Counted from the stretch's first letter, positions 16,742 to 25,800 are shown. The stretch is 64,000 nucleotides of DNA from Streptomyces albospinus (GCF_014648695.1 NZ_BMRP01000003.1:74621-138620), one strand, 5' to 3'. Numbers and translations are program-made. Notes: generated by a model not told the origin, from the letters alone.

Positions 16742-17029
16742 ATGGGGCGAAGCCACCACTTCCATCTCGATCAGGGTGGCCACTCGATCACTGTGAACGT
16801 CGGACCCGGACGGGACAGCGAGATAGAACTCCTGGTCAACGGCAAGGTCATCGCCTACCAGAAGGAACATGGCCCCGGCATGAACCTGCTCACCGGCGAA
16901 CTGCCCGACGACCCCGCCCGCCTCTTCCGCGTCCGCATCCGCGAACCCCGTCTCGTGCCCACCGCCCCCCGCTGCACGCTCGAACTCGACGGAGTGGAGC
17001 ACCCCATGCCGGAGCGCCCCGACCTCTGA
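16742..17029 (+). CDS. Small conserved-looking protein of unknown function
   Basis: A 95-residue protein beginning MGRSHHFHLDQGGHSI, with an acidic and proline-rich C-terminus. It has no signal peptide, membrane segment or cysteine. GGAGG lies 9 bp before the ATG. It is divergent from the site-2 protease gene (gap 251 bp). The His-rich N-terminus (HHFHLDQGGH) could bind metal, but that is a guess. I do not recognise the family. Confidence 0.7.
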   Translation: MGRSHHFHLDQGGHSITVNVGPGRDSEIELLVNGKVIAYQKEHGPGMNLLTGELPDDPARLFRVRIREPRLVPTAPRCTLELDGVEHPMPERPDL

Positions 17030-17141
17030 GCCCCCGAGGTGCGGTCCACCGGGGCCCTGTCCACCCGCGCCCGGCGTCCTGCCTCGGCTCTCCCTTCCCG
17101 CCTTCCTCGACGTTTCCTCGACGTCTCCTCCACGCCCGCTG

Positions 17142-17579
17142 CTAGCGCGTGGCTTCGGCCTCCACCAGCTCCTTGAACTGTTCGAGATCGCTCCGCACGC
17201 CCCGCTCGATCGCGACCGCCTGCGCGAACCCCTGCGGCCCGCCGAAGCTGTCCTTGATCGTGCCCGGGTCGTACTCGAAACGCGCCTGGAGCCGGGTGTG
17301 CTCCCGGTCGATGGGCAGCAGCGAGAAGGTGCCCGCCAGATCGGGCCCGATCCTGGTCTGCCACGTCATCACGTTCTCCATCTCGCGGTCGACGATCTCG
17401 ACCTCCAGCTCCTGCGTCCGGCCACCGGCGTCCACATCCAGGTGCGTCCGGCGCTCGCCCGCCGCACGAGCCTCGCGCACGCCGTTCAGGAACCGCGGAT
17501 AGACCTCCGCACGATGGAGGACGTCCCAGGCCCTTTCGACCGGAACACTGATGTCGATGTGTTCTTCGAGAGTGCTCAT
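17142..17579 (-). CDS. SRPBCC-family (polyketide cyclase/START-like) protein
   Basis: A 145-residue helix-grip protein. Family marks are IDISVPVERAWDVLHRAEVYPRFLNGVREA at the N-terminus, a central run of strands with FSLLPIDREHTRLQARFEYDPG, and the long C-terminal helix RGVRSDLEQFKELVEAEA. Such proteins bind hydrophobic ligands or act as cyclases, for instance in spore-pigment or coenzyme Q-like pathways. No biosynthetic cluster is adjacent. The start is the ATG at 17579 (MSTLEEHID). Confidence 0.88.
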   Translation of the reverse strand: MSTLEEHIDISVPVERAWDVLHRAEVYPRFLNGVREARAAGERRTHLDVDAGGRTQELEVEIVDREMENVMTWQTRIGPDLAGTFSLLPIDREHTRLQARFEYDPGTIKDSFGGPQGFAQAVAIERGVRSDLEQFKELVEAEATR

Positions 17580-17715
17580 CGCACACCTCACAGCTCTGTT
17601 CACGGCTCCCCCGCTACGTATCCAGGGTCCTCCGCACGACGGCCGGAGGCGACCCGAGCGCCCGCGGAGACACGCCGTGAGCCGCTCGCGACGGCGCTGC
17701 GCCCGTGCTCCCCCG

Positions 17716-18867
17716 CTACCCCTGCGGCGCGATGGCGAGGATCGCGACATCGTCGTGCAGGACACGGGTATGGCGCGGCAGATCGGTGTTGAGGAAGCCG
17801 ATGACATCGGCAGGACCGGGAGCGGGCCGCCCCCCGAACCGGTCGCGGAGCCGGTCGAGGAGGGGATAGAAGTCCCCTGATTGATCACGGGCCTCGATCA
17901 GCCCGTCGGTGCAGAGCAGCAGCACGTCCCCCGGCGCGAAGCGGTGGGTGTACGCCGTCGGGCGCCCGGTGGCCAGCCAGCCCAGCCCCAGCGGAAGCGC
18001 CGGCGGCCCGCTGAGGACGGTCACCTCGCCGCCGGAGATCAGCACCGGCTCGACATGCCCGTGGTTGATGATCGTCACCCGGTGGGCCTCGGCGTCGTAC
18101 TCGATCAGGGCCGCGGTCACGAACAGCTCGTCGTCCGGGATCTCCGCCGCCTCGCGCACCAGCCGCCGCTCCATCCGGGACGCGACCTCCAGCAGATCCC
18201 CCGGCGCGTACACCGCCTCGCGGAAGCTGCCGAGGACATCGGCGACCGTGCGTACGGCCTGGAGTCCCTTCCCCCGGACATCGCCGATGATGGCCCGCTC
18301 GCCCGCCGGCGTGTCGTGGATGTCGTACAGGTCGCCGCCGACCGTCGTGCCGACCTCGCCGGAGCGGTAGAGCCCGGCGGCCAGCACCTTGCCGACCTGA
18401 TGCGGCACCGGCCGCAGCAGGGTCCGCATCAACGCCTCGGCCACCGAGTTGGCGCGTACCAGCTGCCGCCGCTGACGCTGCCGGTGCCCGGCCAGCGCCA
18501 CACCCAGTACCCCTACGACACCGGTGGAGATATAGGCGGCGACGTAGTTGTTCCCCCACAGCTCGTGGATGTTGTGCCCCGTACAGCACGGGGTCCCCGC
18601 CAGTACGGCCTCCAGTCCGACGGCGCACACCGTGACGACGCCGACGCCCACCGGGCCGAAGGCGAAGGCCGCCAGCACCGGCACGGCGATCAGCAGAAAG
18701 CTCACCGCCCACTGCGTCGGCGTCACGAACTCCAGCAGCAGCACGAAGACGAAGTACGCGGGCGGCATCCAGCGCATCCACGTGGGCACCGTCGGAACCT
18801 CGAAGCCGTTGCCGTCCACCAGCCCGGTGAGCCGGTTGGCCTGACGGCCGTGTCCCCGCCGGCTCAC
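17716..18867 (-). CDS. SpoIIE-type PP2C phosphatase with membrane N-terminus
   Basis: A 383-residue protein. Three or four hydrophobic segments (residues 35-125) anchor it in the membrane; a short coiled linker (RQRQRRQLVRANSVAEALMRTLL) leads to a SpoIIE-type PP2C domain with GGDLYDIH, IGDVRGKGLQA, INHGHVEP and LLLCTDGLIEARD. Family members dephosphorylate anti-anti-sigma factors and so tune stress or developmental sigma factors. No partner anti-sigma gene is adjacent. The GTG at 18867 is in the same frame as the conserved fold. Confidence 0.9.
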   Translation of the reverse strand: MSRRGHGRQANRLTGLVDGNGFEVPTVPTWMRWMPPAYFVFVLLLEFVTPTQWAVSFLLIAVPVLAAFAFGPVGVGVVTVCAVGLEAVLAGTPCCTGHNIHELWGNNYVAAYISTGVVGVLGVALAGHRQRQRRQLVRANSVAEALMRTLLRPVPHQVGKVLAAGLYRSGEVGTTVGGDLYDIHDTPAGERAIIGDVRGKGLQAVRTVADVLGSFREAVYAPGDLLEVASRMERRLVREAAEIPDDELFVTAALIEYDAEAHRVTIINHGHVEPVLISGGEVTVLSGPPALPLGLGWLATGRPTAYTHRFAPGDVLLLCTDGLIEARDQSGDFYPLLDRLRDRFGGRPAPGPADVIGFLNTDLPRHTRVLHDDVAILAIAPQG

Positions 18868-19032
18868 CGCTCGAAGATCCCCTCACGCGACCTGTTCACA
18901 CGGGCTCCTGTCACGGACTCCTGTCACGACCGTGCTCAAGGCCCACAGCCTGACGCCCCTGAACAGCCAACCCGACGATTACGCCATCGGCGGCATGTCA
19001 CACCCGTGGGGCAGCCACCCCCACCGCCCCTA

Positions 19033-19105
19033 CCTTCTTCCCTCTCTCATCCCCTCATCTCCCCTCATCTCATCCTTCCTCTCTTCCTCCACCTATTCCT
19101 CCACC
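19033..19105 (-). repeat. Strongly pyrimidine-biased tract with a 10-bp tandem duplication
   Basis: The plus strand has no G over 73 bp and only seven A residues. It contains an exact tandem CCCCTCATCT at 19051-19060 and 19061-19070. It overlaps the last codons of the RraA gene on the minus strand, so the transcript there is purine-rich. It may be simple low-complexity sequence or a transcription-pausing element. Confidence 0.5.
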
Positions 19106-19785
19106 GCGCCGCCCACCCGCCGCAGATGCTGCCGGAAGGTGTACAACGGGTCGGCGGTGCGGCGCGCCAGATAGTCGTCGAAGGCGGTCTGGCGGCGCAG
19201 GGTCTCGCCGGCGCGGATCTTGCGGGCCTGTTCGCGCTCGGTCCGCCAGATGGTGTGAGCCATGGCCAGGACGTCCTCGCTGTGCGCCGCGGCGACGAAC
19301 AGAACGCCGTCGTCGTCCCCGAAGACGACGTCGTCGGCCGTCACCAGGTGCGGTCCGAAACGGGCGGTGACCAGGGCGTGCGGCTCGCGGTCGTCGAGCC
19401 GGACCGGGCCGGGCGCGTACCGGCCGTAGCTGAACACCGGAAGGCCGATCTGCGCCAGTTCCGGGGTGTCGCGGTGCAGCCCCCACACCGCCAGACCGGC
19501 CAGTCCGGCGGCCTCCGCTTCGAGTACCGCCAGGTCGCCGACGCATGCCTCGTCGAGGCGACCGCCATTGTCGATCACCAGGATGCCGCCGGCTTCGGCA
19601 CCGGTGAACGCCTCCAGGAAGATGTCGACGCTCCCGTAGTGCCGCACCGGCAGTGCCCGCCCGGCGATGCGGTGCCCCGGCACCACCGCCGCGATCCCGG
19701 GTGGGGCGGCGCGCAGCGGTACACCGAGGCGGACGCAGGCGTCGGCCACCAGTGGTGTGGAGAGGTCGGTGAAGGTCTTCGGCAT
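19093..19785 (-). CDS. RraA-family protein (regulator of RNase activity / HMG aldolase-like)
   Basis: A 230-residue protein of the RraA/DlpA family. Recognisable parts are TPLVADACVRLGVPL, GRALPVRHYG, GGILVIDNGG, GDLAVLEAEAAGLAGLAVWGLHRDT and VVFGDDDGVLFV. Relatives either inhibit RNase E or act as class II aldolases on 4-hydroxy-4-methyl-2-oxoglutarate. The aldolase group needs a G-x20-R-D-x2-E/D signature; here the region reads WGLHRDTPELAQIG rather than the common RD motif, so activity is uncertain. ATG at 19785 has GGGAGC upstream. Confidence 0.85.
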   Translation of the reverse strand: MPKTFTDLSTPLVADACVRLGVPLRAAPPGIAAVVPGHRIAGRALPVRHYGSVDIFLEAFTGAEAGGILVIDNGGRLDEACVGDLAVLEAEAAGLAGLAVWGLHRDTPELAQIGLPVFSYGRYAPGPVRLDDREPHALVTARFGPHLVTADDVVFGDDDGVLFVAAAHSEDVLAMAHTIWRTEREQARKIRAGETLRRQTAFDDYLARRTADPLYTFRQHLRRVGGAVEE

Positions 19786-19998
19786 GGTGTGCTCCCTGGC
19801 TCGGGTCCGTCACCGCCGTTGAGTGGTCGGCGCGGAGTCGGCGAACGCTGCCATGCTCCACGGCCGTTCGCCTCCCGTACAGCACCGGAGCAGGGCCCCG
19901 TGCCCGTCGCCCACCGGGGGTCCGGGTCTCCCGTCACCGGATCCGGCTGGCCGGAAACCGCCTTATCGCCGGGTGCCGGCGGACCTAGCGTTGACTTC

Positions 19999-20023
19999 GT
20001 GACCAGATTCGAAATCTGGTCAC
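19999..20023. promoter_or_regulatory. 25-bp palindromic operator for the TetR-P450 operon
   Basis: Perfect 11-bp arms GTGACCAGATT and AATCTGGTCAC flank CGA. It lies 22-46 bp upstream of the TetR start. A TAGCGT -10-like hexamer at 19986-19991 would place the transcription start on or just before the palindrome, so bound repressor would block the promoter. Autoregulation by the adjacent TetR protein is the simplest reading. Confidence 0.75.
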
Positions 20024-20044
20024 GGACGCGGAGGGAGAGGGCTC

Positions 20045-20740
20045 TTGGAACGGTCGGAGCGCGGCGAACGCATCCTGGAAGTGGCCGGGGAGTTGCTGGT
20101 CGCCTGGGGCTACGGGCGGGTGACGATCGACGAGATCGCCCGCCGGGCCAAGGTCGGCAAGGGGACGGTCTATCTGCACTGGAAGACCAAGGACGCGCTG
20201 CTGCTGACCGTCGTGCTCAAGGCCAAGACCCGTGCGCTGCAACGGCATTTGGCGCGGATGCGCGCCGATCCGCTGGAGGTGTTGCCGAGCCGGATGATGG
20301 GCGCCTACTACGGCGACTTTCTGGCCGAACCCGTGTTGCGCGCCCTGTACACCGACGACGTCGACGTGCTCGGCCGGCTCAACGACTCGTCGAAGAAGGA
20401 ATTCGCCGAACTCGTGGCCCTGGGCGACCGCGTCCTGTGCCGCCATCTCGAAGCGCTGCGTGAGCACGGCCTGATGTACGAGGACACCGATGTGCGGCAT
20501 CAGCAGTATGCGCTGCTGGCCACGGCCACCGGCTTCTTCACGGCGGAGGCGCTGCTCTTCGACCGTGCACCGGACACCCCGGAGATACGCGGCGGGATCT
20601 TCGCCGAGTCGCTCCGGCGCATGTTGGAGACGACGCCCTCGTATGACGCGGCGGCGGCTGCCGCACCCGAAATCATCGCGCTCTACGAGGAGTTCGAGGC
20701 GCGCAGCGCGGAGGAGATGCGCCGGCAGCTGCGCAACTGA
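20045..20740 (+). CDS. TetR-family transcriptional regulator
   Basis: A 231-residue repressor. The N-terminal HTH is GERILEVAGELLVAWGYGRVTIDEIARRAKVGKGTVYLHWKTKDAL, the TetR signature. The C-terminal ligand domain is all-helical and unassigned. The start is TTG at 20045, set by GGAGGGAG eight bases upstream; no ATG fits. The gene ends 32 bp before the P450 gene, so the two probably share a transcript controlled from the 25-bp palindrome at 19999. The inducer is likely the P450 substrate or a related compound (inference). Confidence 0.92.
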   Translation: MERSERGERILEVAGELLVAWGYGRVTIDEIARRAKVGKGTVYLHWKTKDALLLTVVLKAKTRALQRHLARMRADPLEVLPSRMMGAYYGDFLAEPVLRALYTDDVDVLGRLNDSSKKEFAELVALGDRVLCRHLEALREHGLMYEDTDVRHQQYALLATATGFFTAEALLFDRAPDTPEIRGGIFAESLRRMLETTPSYDAAAAAAPEIIALYEEFEARSAEEMRRQLRN

Positions 20741-20772
20741 GCGCCGGTTTCCCACCGAAGGAGAAAGAGATC

Positions 20773-22062
20773 ATGTCGCAATTAAGCACGTCGCCTTTTG
20801 CCGAGCACGTCGGCAAACACCCCGGTGAACCGAACTCCATGGAACCCGCCCTGCTCCACGACCCGTTCACCGGCTACGGCGAGCTGCGGGAGAAGGGCCC
20901 GGTCATCCGTGGCCGGTTCCTGGACGACACCCCGGTGTGGTTCGTGACCCGCTTCGCGGAGGTCCGGCAGGTCCTGCGCGATCAGCGGTTCGCCAACGAC
21001 CCGGCTTTTGCGCGGGGCAGTTCGCGCGAGGGCACACCCACCACACGGCTCCTGGACATGCTGGGAATGCCCGAGGACCTGCGCGTCTATCTGGCCCGCT
21101 CGATCCTCAACATGGACGCACCCGATCACACCCGGCTCCGGCGACTTGTCTCGCGAGCCTTCACGGCACGGAAGATCACCGATCTGCGGCCCCGCGTCGA
21201 GGAGATCGCGGACGAGCTGCTGACCCGGCTCCCCGAGCACGCCGAGGACGGCGTCGTCGACCTCATCCAGCACTTCGCCTATCCGCTGCCGATCACGGTC
21301 ATCTGCGAACTGGTCGGAATTCCCGAGGAGTACCGCCCGCAATGGCGGAAATGGGCAGGCGAACTCGTCTCGCGGGACCCGAAGCAGCTCGCCAAGGCGT
21401 TCCCCGCGATGATCGACCATATCCACGACCTGGTTCGGGCCCGGCGCGACGCACTCACCGACGACCTGCTCAGCGAACTGATCCGTACGCATGACGACGA
21501 CGGCAGCCGGCTCAGCGACGTCGAAATGGTCACCCTGGTCCTGACCCTCGTCCTCGCCGGTCACGAAACCACCGCCCATCTCATCGGCAACGGCACGGCG
21601 GCGCTGCTCACCCATCCCGATCAGCTGCGCCTGCTCACCGCCGATCCGGCTCTTCTCCCGCGCGCCGTCCACGAGTTGATGCGCTGGTGCGGTCCGGTGC
21701 AGATGACCCAGTTGCGGTACGCGACCGAGGACATCGAGCTGGCCGGTACGCAGATACGGAAGGGCGACGCCGTCCAGCTCATCCTGGTGTCGGCGAACTA
21801 CGACCCCCGTCACTACACCGAGCCCGCGCGGCTCGATCTGACCCGCCACCCCGCGGGCCAGGCGGAGAACCACGTCGGATTCGGCCACGGCATGCACTAC
21901 TGCCTGGGCGCCACGCTGGCCCGCCAGGAGGGAGAGGTCGCCTTCGGGAAGCTGCTCGCGCACTATCCGGATGTCTCGCTCGCCGTGGAGCCGGAGGAAC
22001 TGGAACGGGTGCCGAGTCCGGGCAACTGGCGGCTGGCGTCGCTGCCGTTGCGGCTGGGGTGA
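20773..22062 (+). CDS. Cytochrome P450 (bacterial class I, CYP105/107-like)
   Basis: A 429-residue soluble P450. The oxygen-activation helix has AGHETT (residues 262-267), the K-helix ExxR is ELMR (301-304), and the haem loop is FGHGMHYCLG with Cys377 as the iron ligand. It would hydroxylate a hydrophobic substrate with electrons from a ferredoxin; no ferredoxin or reductase gene is adjacent. AAGGAG lies upstream of the ATG. Co-expression with the TetR gene suggests substrate-induced detoxification or tailoring, but no biosynthetic cluster is present. Confidence 0.92.
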   Translation: MSQLSTSPFAEHVGKHPGEPNSMEPALLHDPFTGYGELREKGPVIRGRFLDDTPVWFVTRFAEVRQVLRDQRFANDPAFARGSSREGTPTTRLLDMLGMPEDLRVYLARSILNMDAPDHTRLRRLVSRAFTARKITDLRPRVEEIADELLTRLPEHAEDGVVDLIQHFAYPLPITVICELVGIPEEYRPQWRKWAGELVSRDPKQLAKAFPAMIDHIHDLVRARRDALTDDLLSELIRTHDDDGSRLSDVEMVTLVLTLVLAGHETTAHLIGNGTAALLTHPDQLRLLTADPALLPRAVHELMRWCGPVQMTQLRYATEDIELAGTQIRKGDAVQLILVSANYDPRHYTEPARLDLTRHPAGQAENHVGFGHGMHYCLGATLARQEGEVAFGKLLAHYPDVSLAVEPEELERVPSPGNWRLASLPLRLG

Positions 22063-22088
22063 GAGCGCCGTCCCGTCCCACGCCCTGA

Positions 22089-23144
22089 TCAGCCGCTGCC
22101 GGGGGCTTTGTCCCGTTGCATGTTCCAGCCGTCGATCGGGACCGTACCGAGCCGGTAGCCGTGCTCGTCCAGCAGATGGCCGCTCAGCTTCATCGGCCAC
22201 AGGGCGACGGCGCGGTCGCTGATGACGATGCCCGGCACCCGTTCGGTGACCCGGGTCTCCAGCCGCTGGATGTCGTCGACCGACCGCACCCACGCGATGA
22301 TCAGCAGGTTGTGCCGGCCGGTGATGCCCGCACAGAGCCGGATGTCGCTCATGCCCGCGATGCTGTGGGCCGCCTGTTCGACGGTGTCCGCCGGCACGCC
22401 GGCCCACAGCACGGCGGCGACCGGGCGCTTCGACAGGGGGCGGGCGATCTCGCAACGGGCATGCACCGCGCCCTCGTCGAGCAGCCGCCGGGTGCGCCTG
22501 CGCACGGTGTCGACGCTCGCCCCGCAGCGCTCGGCGAGCGCGGTGTACGGGGCCCGTCCGTCCGCGGACAGTTCCACGATGATGCGGCGGTCCAGATCGG
22601 TCAGGGTGAGGGGACCGGGGCGGTGGCCGCGGGGCGGCTGATCCGCGGCGAGCCGGGTGATCTGGGCCGGGCTGAGGGAGCGCAGGCGCCAGCGGCTGCC
22701 CTCGGCGTAGATGGCGCCGGCCAGGTGGATCTGGCGGGCCGTGACGCCGGGGAGGGCGCCCAGCACGGTCGTGGACCAGCGCGAGAGCGTGGCCAGGTCG
22801 GTGGCCATGACGGTGAGCAGCAGATCGCGGTCGCCGGTGACGTGCTCGACGGTCGAGACCATCGGCTGCCGCGTCAACCGGTCGGCCACTTCCAGCAGTC
22901 GGCCGTTGGCGCAGTCGACCTCGATGAACGCCAGGCAGCCGTGCCCGGATACGGCCAGGGCCAGTCCGGGGTAGCAGCTGATCCATGCCGCGCCCTGTTC
23001 GGTGAGTCGGTTCCAGCGGCGGGCGAGGGTGACCGCGTCCAGTCCGAGGACCTTGGCGATCCGGGCCCAGCTGGCCCGGGGGCTGATTTGGAGGGCGTGC
23101 ACGAGGGACGAGTCCACGTCGTCCAGTCCGCCGAAATCCTGCAC
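22089..23144 (-). CDS. Double-HTH Lrp/AsnC-family regulator
   Basis: A 351-residue regulator about twice the usual AsnC length. Two AsnC modules are in tandem: the first HTH covers LVHALQISPRASWARIAKVLGLDAVTLARRWNRL, the second LDRRIIVELSADGRAPYTALAERCGASVDTVRRRTRRLL. Each is followed by a RAM-like domain. It is divergent from an M20 amidohydrolase gene with a 145-bp shared promoter gap, the arrangement seen when such regulators control the neighbouring amino-acid catabolic gene. The GTG at 23144 has GAGAGGA upstream. Confidence 0.9.
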   Translation of the reverse strand: MQDFGGLDDVDSSLVHALQISPRASWARIAKVLGLDAVTLARRWNRLTEQGAAWISCYPGLALAVSGHGCLAFIEVDCANGRLLEVADRLTRQPMVSTVEHVTGDRDLLLTVMATDLATLSRWSTTVLGALPGVTARQIHLAGAIYAEGSRWRLRSLSPAQITRLAADQPPRGHRPGPLTLTDLDRRIIVELSADGRAPYTALAERCGASVDTVRRRTRRLLDEGAVHARCEIARPLSKRPVAAVLWAGVPADTVEQAAHSIAGMSDIRLCAGITGRHNLLIIAWVRSVDDIQRLETRVTERVPGIVISDRAVALWPMKLSGHLLDEHGYRLGTVPIDGWNMQRDKAPGSG

Positions 23145-23289
23145 CGATGCATCCTCTCTGCGTTTTTCCGGCGATTTCTGGTCGCGGGTCGCGCGGCTGC
23201 TTCAGCGTAGGGGGCATGTGCAGGCGGACCGCGGACGGGTGCGCAGGCCGGACCCCAGCCGGGCCGGCGGGCCAGGATCGGAGAGACGG

Positions 23290-24528
23290 ATGTCGGTAAC
23301 GGGAACAACGCCAACGGAGTCATCGCTGCTGGCGGCGGCCGAAGAGCTCCAGGGGGAGCTGGTCGCGCTGCGGCGGGCCCTGCACCGGGAGCCCGAGCTG
23401 GGGCTGGAGCTGCCGCGTACGCAGCAGCGGGTACTGGCGGCGCTGGACGGCCTGCCGCTGGAGATCACCCTCGGCACGGGGCTCAGCTCCGTGACGGCGG
23501 TGCTGCGCGGCGGCAAACCGGGAGGGGCGGTGCTGCTGCGGGCGGACATGGACGCGCTGCCGGTGCAGGAGGCGTCCGGCGTCGCGTACGCCTCGCAGTT
23601 GGCCGGGCGGATGCATGCGTGTGGTCATGATCTGCACACGGCCGGCCTGGTGGGAGCCGCCAAGCTGCTCTGCGAGCGGCGGGCGCAGCTCCGGGGCGAC
23701 GTGGTGTTCATGTTCCAGCCCGGCGAGGAGGGGCACGACGGCGCCGCCGGGATGATCGCGGAGGGCGTGCTGGAGGCGGCGGGGAAGCCGCTGGACGCCG
23801 CGTACGCGCTCCATGTCGCCGCCAACCAGGTGCCGCAGGGCATGGTGGCCAGCCGACCCGGGACCGTGATGACCGCTTCGGATGTGCTGACGGTGACGGT
23901 ACGGGGGCGCGGCGGCCACGGGTCGGCTCCGCACTCCGCGCTCGACCCGGTGCCGGTGGCCTGCGAGATGGTCACGGCCATCCAGGGCTGGACCTCGCGC
24001 ACCTTCGACATCTTCGACCCGGTGGTGGTCTCCGTCGGCAGCCTGCACGCCGGGGCGCAGCACAACATCATTCCGGAGACCGCCGTCTTCGAGGCGACCG
24101 TCCGCAGCTACTCGGCGGCCAGCCAGGAGCGGCTGGCCGAGGGGCTGCCCCGGCTCGTGCACGGGATCGCCGCCGCGCACGGGCTGGCTGCCGAGGTCGA
24201 CTACCGGGTGATGTATCCGGTCACCGTCAACGAGCCCACGGAGACCGCGTTCGCGCTGGATGCGGCGCGGGCGCTGCTCGGTGACGCGCACGTCTGGGTC
24301 GCCCCGCGACCGCACAGCGGGTCGGAGGACTTCTCGCTCGTGCTGGCGCAGGTGCCCGGTGCGATGCTCCTGGTGGGCGCCATCCCTGAGGGGGCCGACC
24401 CCGCAACAGCGCCGATGAACCACTCCCCCGAGGCGGTGTTCGATGACGCCGTACTGGCTCGGCAGGCCGCACTGCTGGCGACGTTGGCGGCGGAACGACT
24501 CGACCACGCAGCACCGGCCGCGTCGTAG
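23290..24528 (+). CDS. M20-family metallo-amidohydrolase (hippurate hydrolase/IAA-amino acid hydrolase-like)
   Basis: A 412-residue enzyme that cleaves N-acyl amino acids. Metal ligands are seen in MHACGHDLHTAGL (Cys111, His113), the Glu pair in QPGEEGHDGA and His in ALHVAANQVP; RGRGGHGSAPH is in the dimerisation domain, and SGSEDFS carries the distal ligand region. ATG at 23290 has GGAGAGACG just upstream. It is divergent from the double AsnC regulator, which likely controls it (inference from layout). Natural substrate unknown. Confidence 0.9.
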   Translation: MSVTGTTPTESSLLAAAEELQGELVALRRALHREPELGLELPRTQQRVLAALDGLPLEITLGTGLSSVTAVLRGGKPGGAVLLRADMDALPVQEASGVAYASQLAGRMHACGHDLHTAGLVGAAKLLCERRAQLRGDVVFMFQPGEEGHDGAAGMIAEGVLEAAGKPLDAAYALHVAANQVPQGMVASRPGTVMTASDVLTVTVRGRGGHGSAPHSALDPVPVACEMVTAIQGWTSRTFDIFDPVVVSVGSLHAGAQHNIIPETAVFEATVRSYSAASQERLAEGLPRLVHGIAAAHGLAAEVDYRVMYPVTVNEPTETAFALDAARALLGDAHVWVAPRPHSGSEDFSLVLAQVPGAMLLVGAIPEGADPATAPMNHSPEAVFDDAVLARQAALLATLAAERLDHAAPAAS

Positions 24529-24682
24529 CGGTCACATGGGCGCCGGACGGAACGCGCACGGGCGGCGGGCGGCGGCGCAGGGGCCGGCCCGGCCGCCTGC
24601 CGGAACCCGGGCCCCGTCCGGCGGCCCCGGCCGGCCCGTTAATCGGCTGGCGCCGACCGGCTCCCGCGGTGAGGATCCCGGC

Positions 24683-25246
24683 ATGCACCCCACGGATCCC
24701 TACCTCACGACGGCCCGCCTCGCCCTGCGCCCCTTCGCCGACACGGAGGCCGACCTGGACCTCGTCGTGGCGCTCGACAGCGATCCGGAGGTGATGCGGT
24801 ACATCACCGGAGGCCGGCCGATGACGCGGGCCGAGATCCGCGCCGAGTCCTTCCAGCGGATGCTGCGCGGCGGCTTCTGGGCGACGCATCTGCGGGCGAC
24901 CGGCGAGTTCCTCGGCTGGCACTGCCTCCAGCCGGACGCGGAGAGCCCGGCGCCCTCGGCCGACCTCGGCTACCGGCTGCGCAAGGCCGCCTGGGGCAGG
25001 GGATTCGCGACGGAGGGCGCGCTCGCCCTGATAGCGAAGGGGTTCGGCGAGCTGGGCTACGACCGGATCACCGCGAACACCATGTCCGTGAACACCGGCT
25101 CGCGCCACGTCATGGAGAAGTGCGGCCTCTCCTACACCCGCACCTACTACGAGGAGTGGCCCCACCCCGTCGCGGGCGACGAGCACGGGGACGTGGAGTA
25201 CGTACTGACCCGCGAGGAGTGGTCGACCCGCCGGCAGGCCGGGTAA
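24683..25246 (+). CDS. GNAT-family N-acetyltransferase (RimJ/RimL-like)
   Basis: A 187-residue acetyltransferase of the RimJ/RimL subgroup. It opens with YLTTARLALRPFADTEADLD and carries LGYRLRKAAWGRGFATEGALALIAKGFGELGYDRITANTMSVNTGSRHVMEKCGLSY, the standard acetyl-CoA and C-terminal motifs. The substrate could be a ribosomal protein N-terminus or an amino acid or antibiotic. The last codons lie in a 14-bp tandem repeat. Confidence 0.88.
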   Translation: MHPTDPYLTTARLALRPFADTEADLDLVVALDSDPEVMRYITGGRPMTRAEIRAESFQRMLRGGFWATHLRATGEFLGWHCLQPDAESPAPSADLGYRLRKAAWGRGFATEGALALIAKGFGELGYDRITANTMSVNTGSRHVMEKCGLSYTRTYYEEWPHPVAGDEHGDVEYVLTREEWSTRRQAG

Positions 25247-25264
25247 CCCGGGCCGGGTAACCCG
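25237..25264. repeat. 14-bp exact tandem duplication at the 3' end of the acetyltransferase gene
   Basis: GGCCGGGTAACCCG occurs twice head to tail (25237-25250, 25251-25264). The first copy contains the TAA stop (25244-25246). Each copy is itself nearly palindromic (CGGGTAACCCG). Confidence 0.8.
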
Positions 25265-25324
25265 ATGAGTCCCCTCGACGGCCCCGTCACGGCGCCGATC
25301 TCGGATACGTGCGCGAGACCCCGT

Positions 25325-25360
25325 CGCGACACCATGGAGGCACGCGACACCATGGAGGCA
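25325..25360. repeat. 18-bp exact tandem duplication carrying a ribosome-binding site
   Basis: CGCGACACCATGGAGGCA is present twice head to tail (25325-25342 and 25343-25360). Each copy carries a GGAGG, so the downstream DCC1-like gene has two ribosome sites. The final A is the first base of an ATG at 25360 that lies too close to GGAGG to be used well. Confidence 0.85.
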
Positions 25361-25368
25361 TGAGGACG

Positions 25369-25800
25369 ATGACGACCCTGAGGACCCCGAAGGCCCCGCC
25401 GCCCGCGCGGCCCGAACCCGTGCTCGTCTACGACGGCGACTGCGGCTTCTGCACCACCTCGGTGACCTTCGCCGAGCGGCACCTGCGCCCCCGCTGCCGG
25501 ATCACCGCGTGGCAGTTCGCGGACCTGGACGCACTCGGGATCACCGAGCAGCAGTCGCAGCACGAAGTGCTCTGGGTCACTCCGACGGGAGCCGTGTACG
25601 GGGGCGCCCAGGCCGTCGCCAGGCTCCTGCTGCGCACCGGCGGTGCATGGGCCGTCCCCGGCGCCGTACTCACCCTGCCTCCGGTGCGCTGGCTCGCCCA
25701 CGCCGCCTACCGGCTCATCGCCCGCAACCGCCATCGCATGCCCGGCGGCACGGCGGCCTGCGCTCTGCCCGCCAACAGCAGGCCCGGTCCGGCGAGTTGA
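25369..25800 (+). CDS. DCC1-like thiol-disulfide oxidoreductase (DUF393)
   Basis: A 143-residue protein of the DUF393 family. The family motif DGDCGFC (YDGDCGFCTTSV) is complete and gives a CxxC redox pair, followed by ITAWQFADLDALGI, where family members have the second conserved strand. It probably acts in disulfide exchange or electron transfer; partners are unknown. ATG at 25369 is preferred because the GGAGG at 25354 is ten bases upstream; ATG at 25360 is only one base from it. The start region is a tandem duplication. Confidence 0.82.
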   Translation: MTTLRTPKAPPPARPEPVLVYDGDCGFCTTSVTFAERHLRPRCRITAWQFADLDALGITEQQSQHEVLWVTPTGAVYGGAQAVARLLLRTGGAWAVPGAVLTLPPVRWLAHAAYRLIARNRHRMPGGTAACALPANSRPGPAS

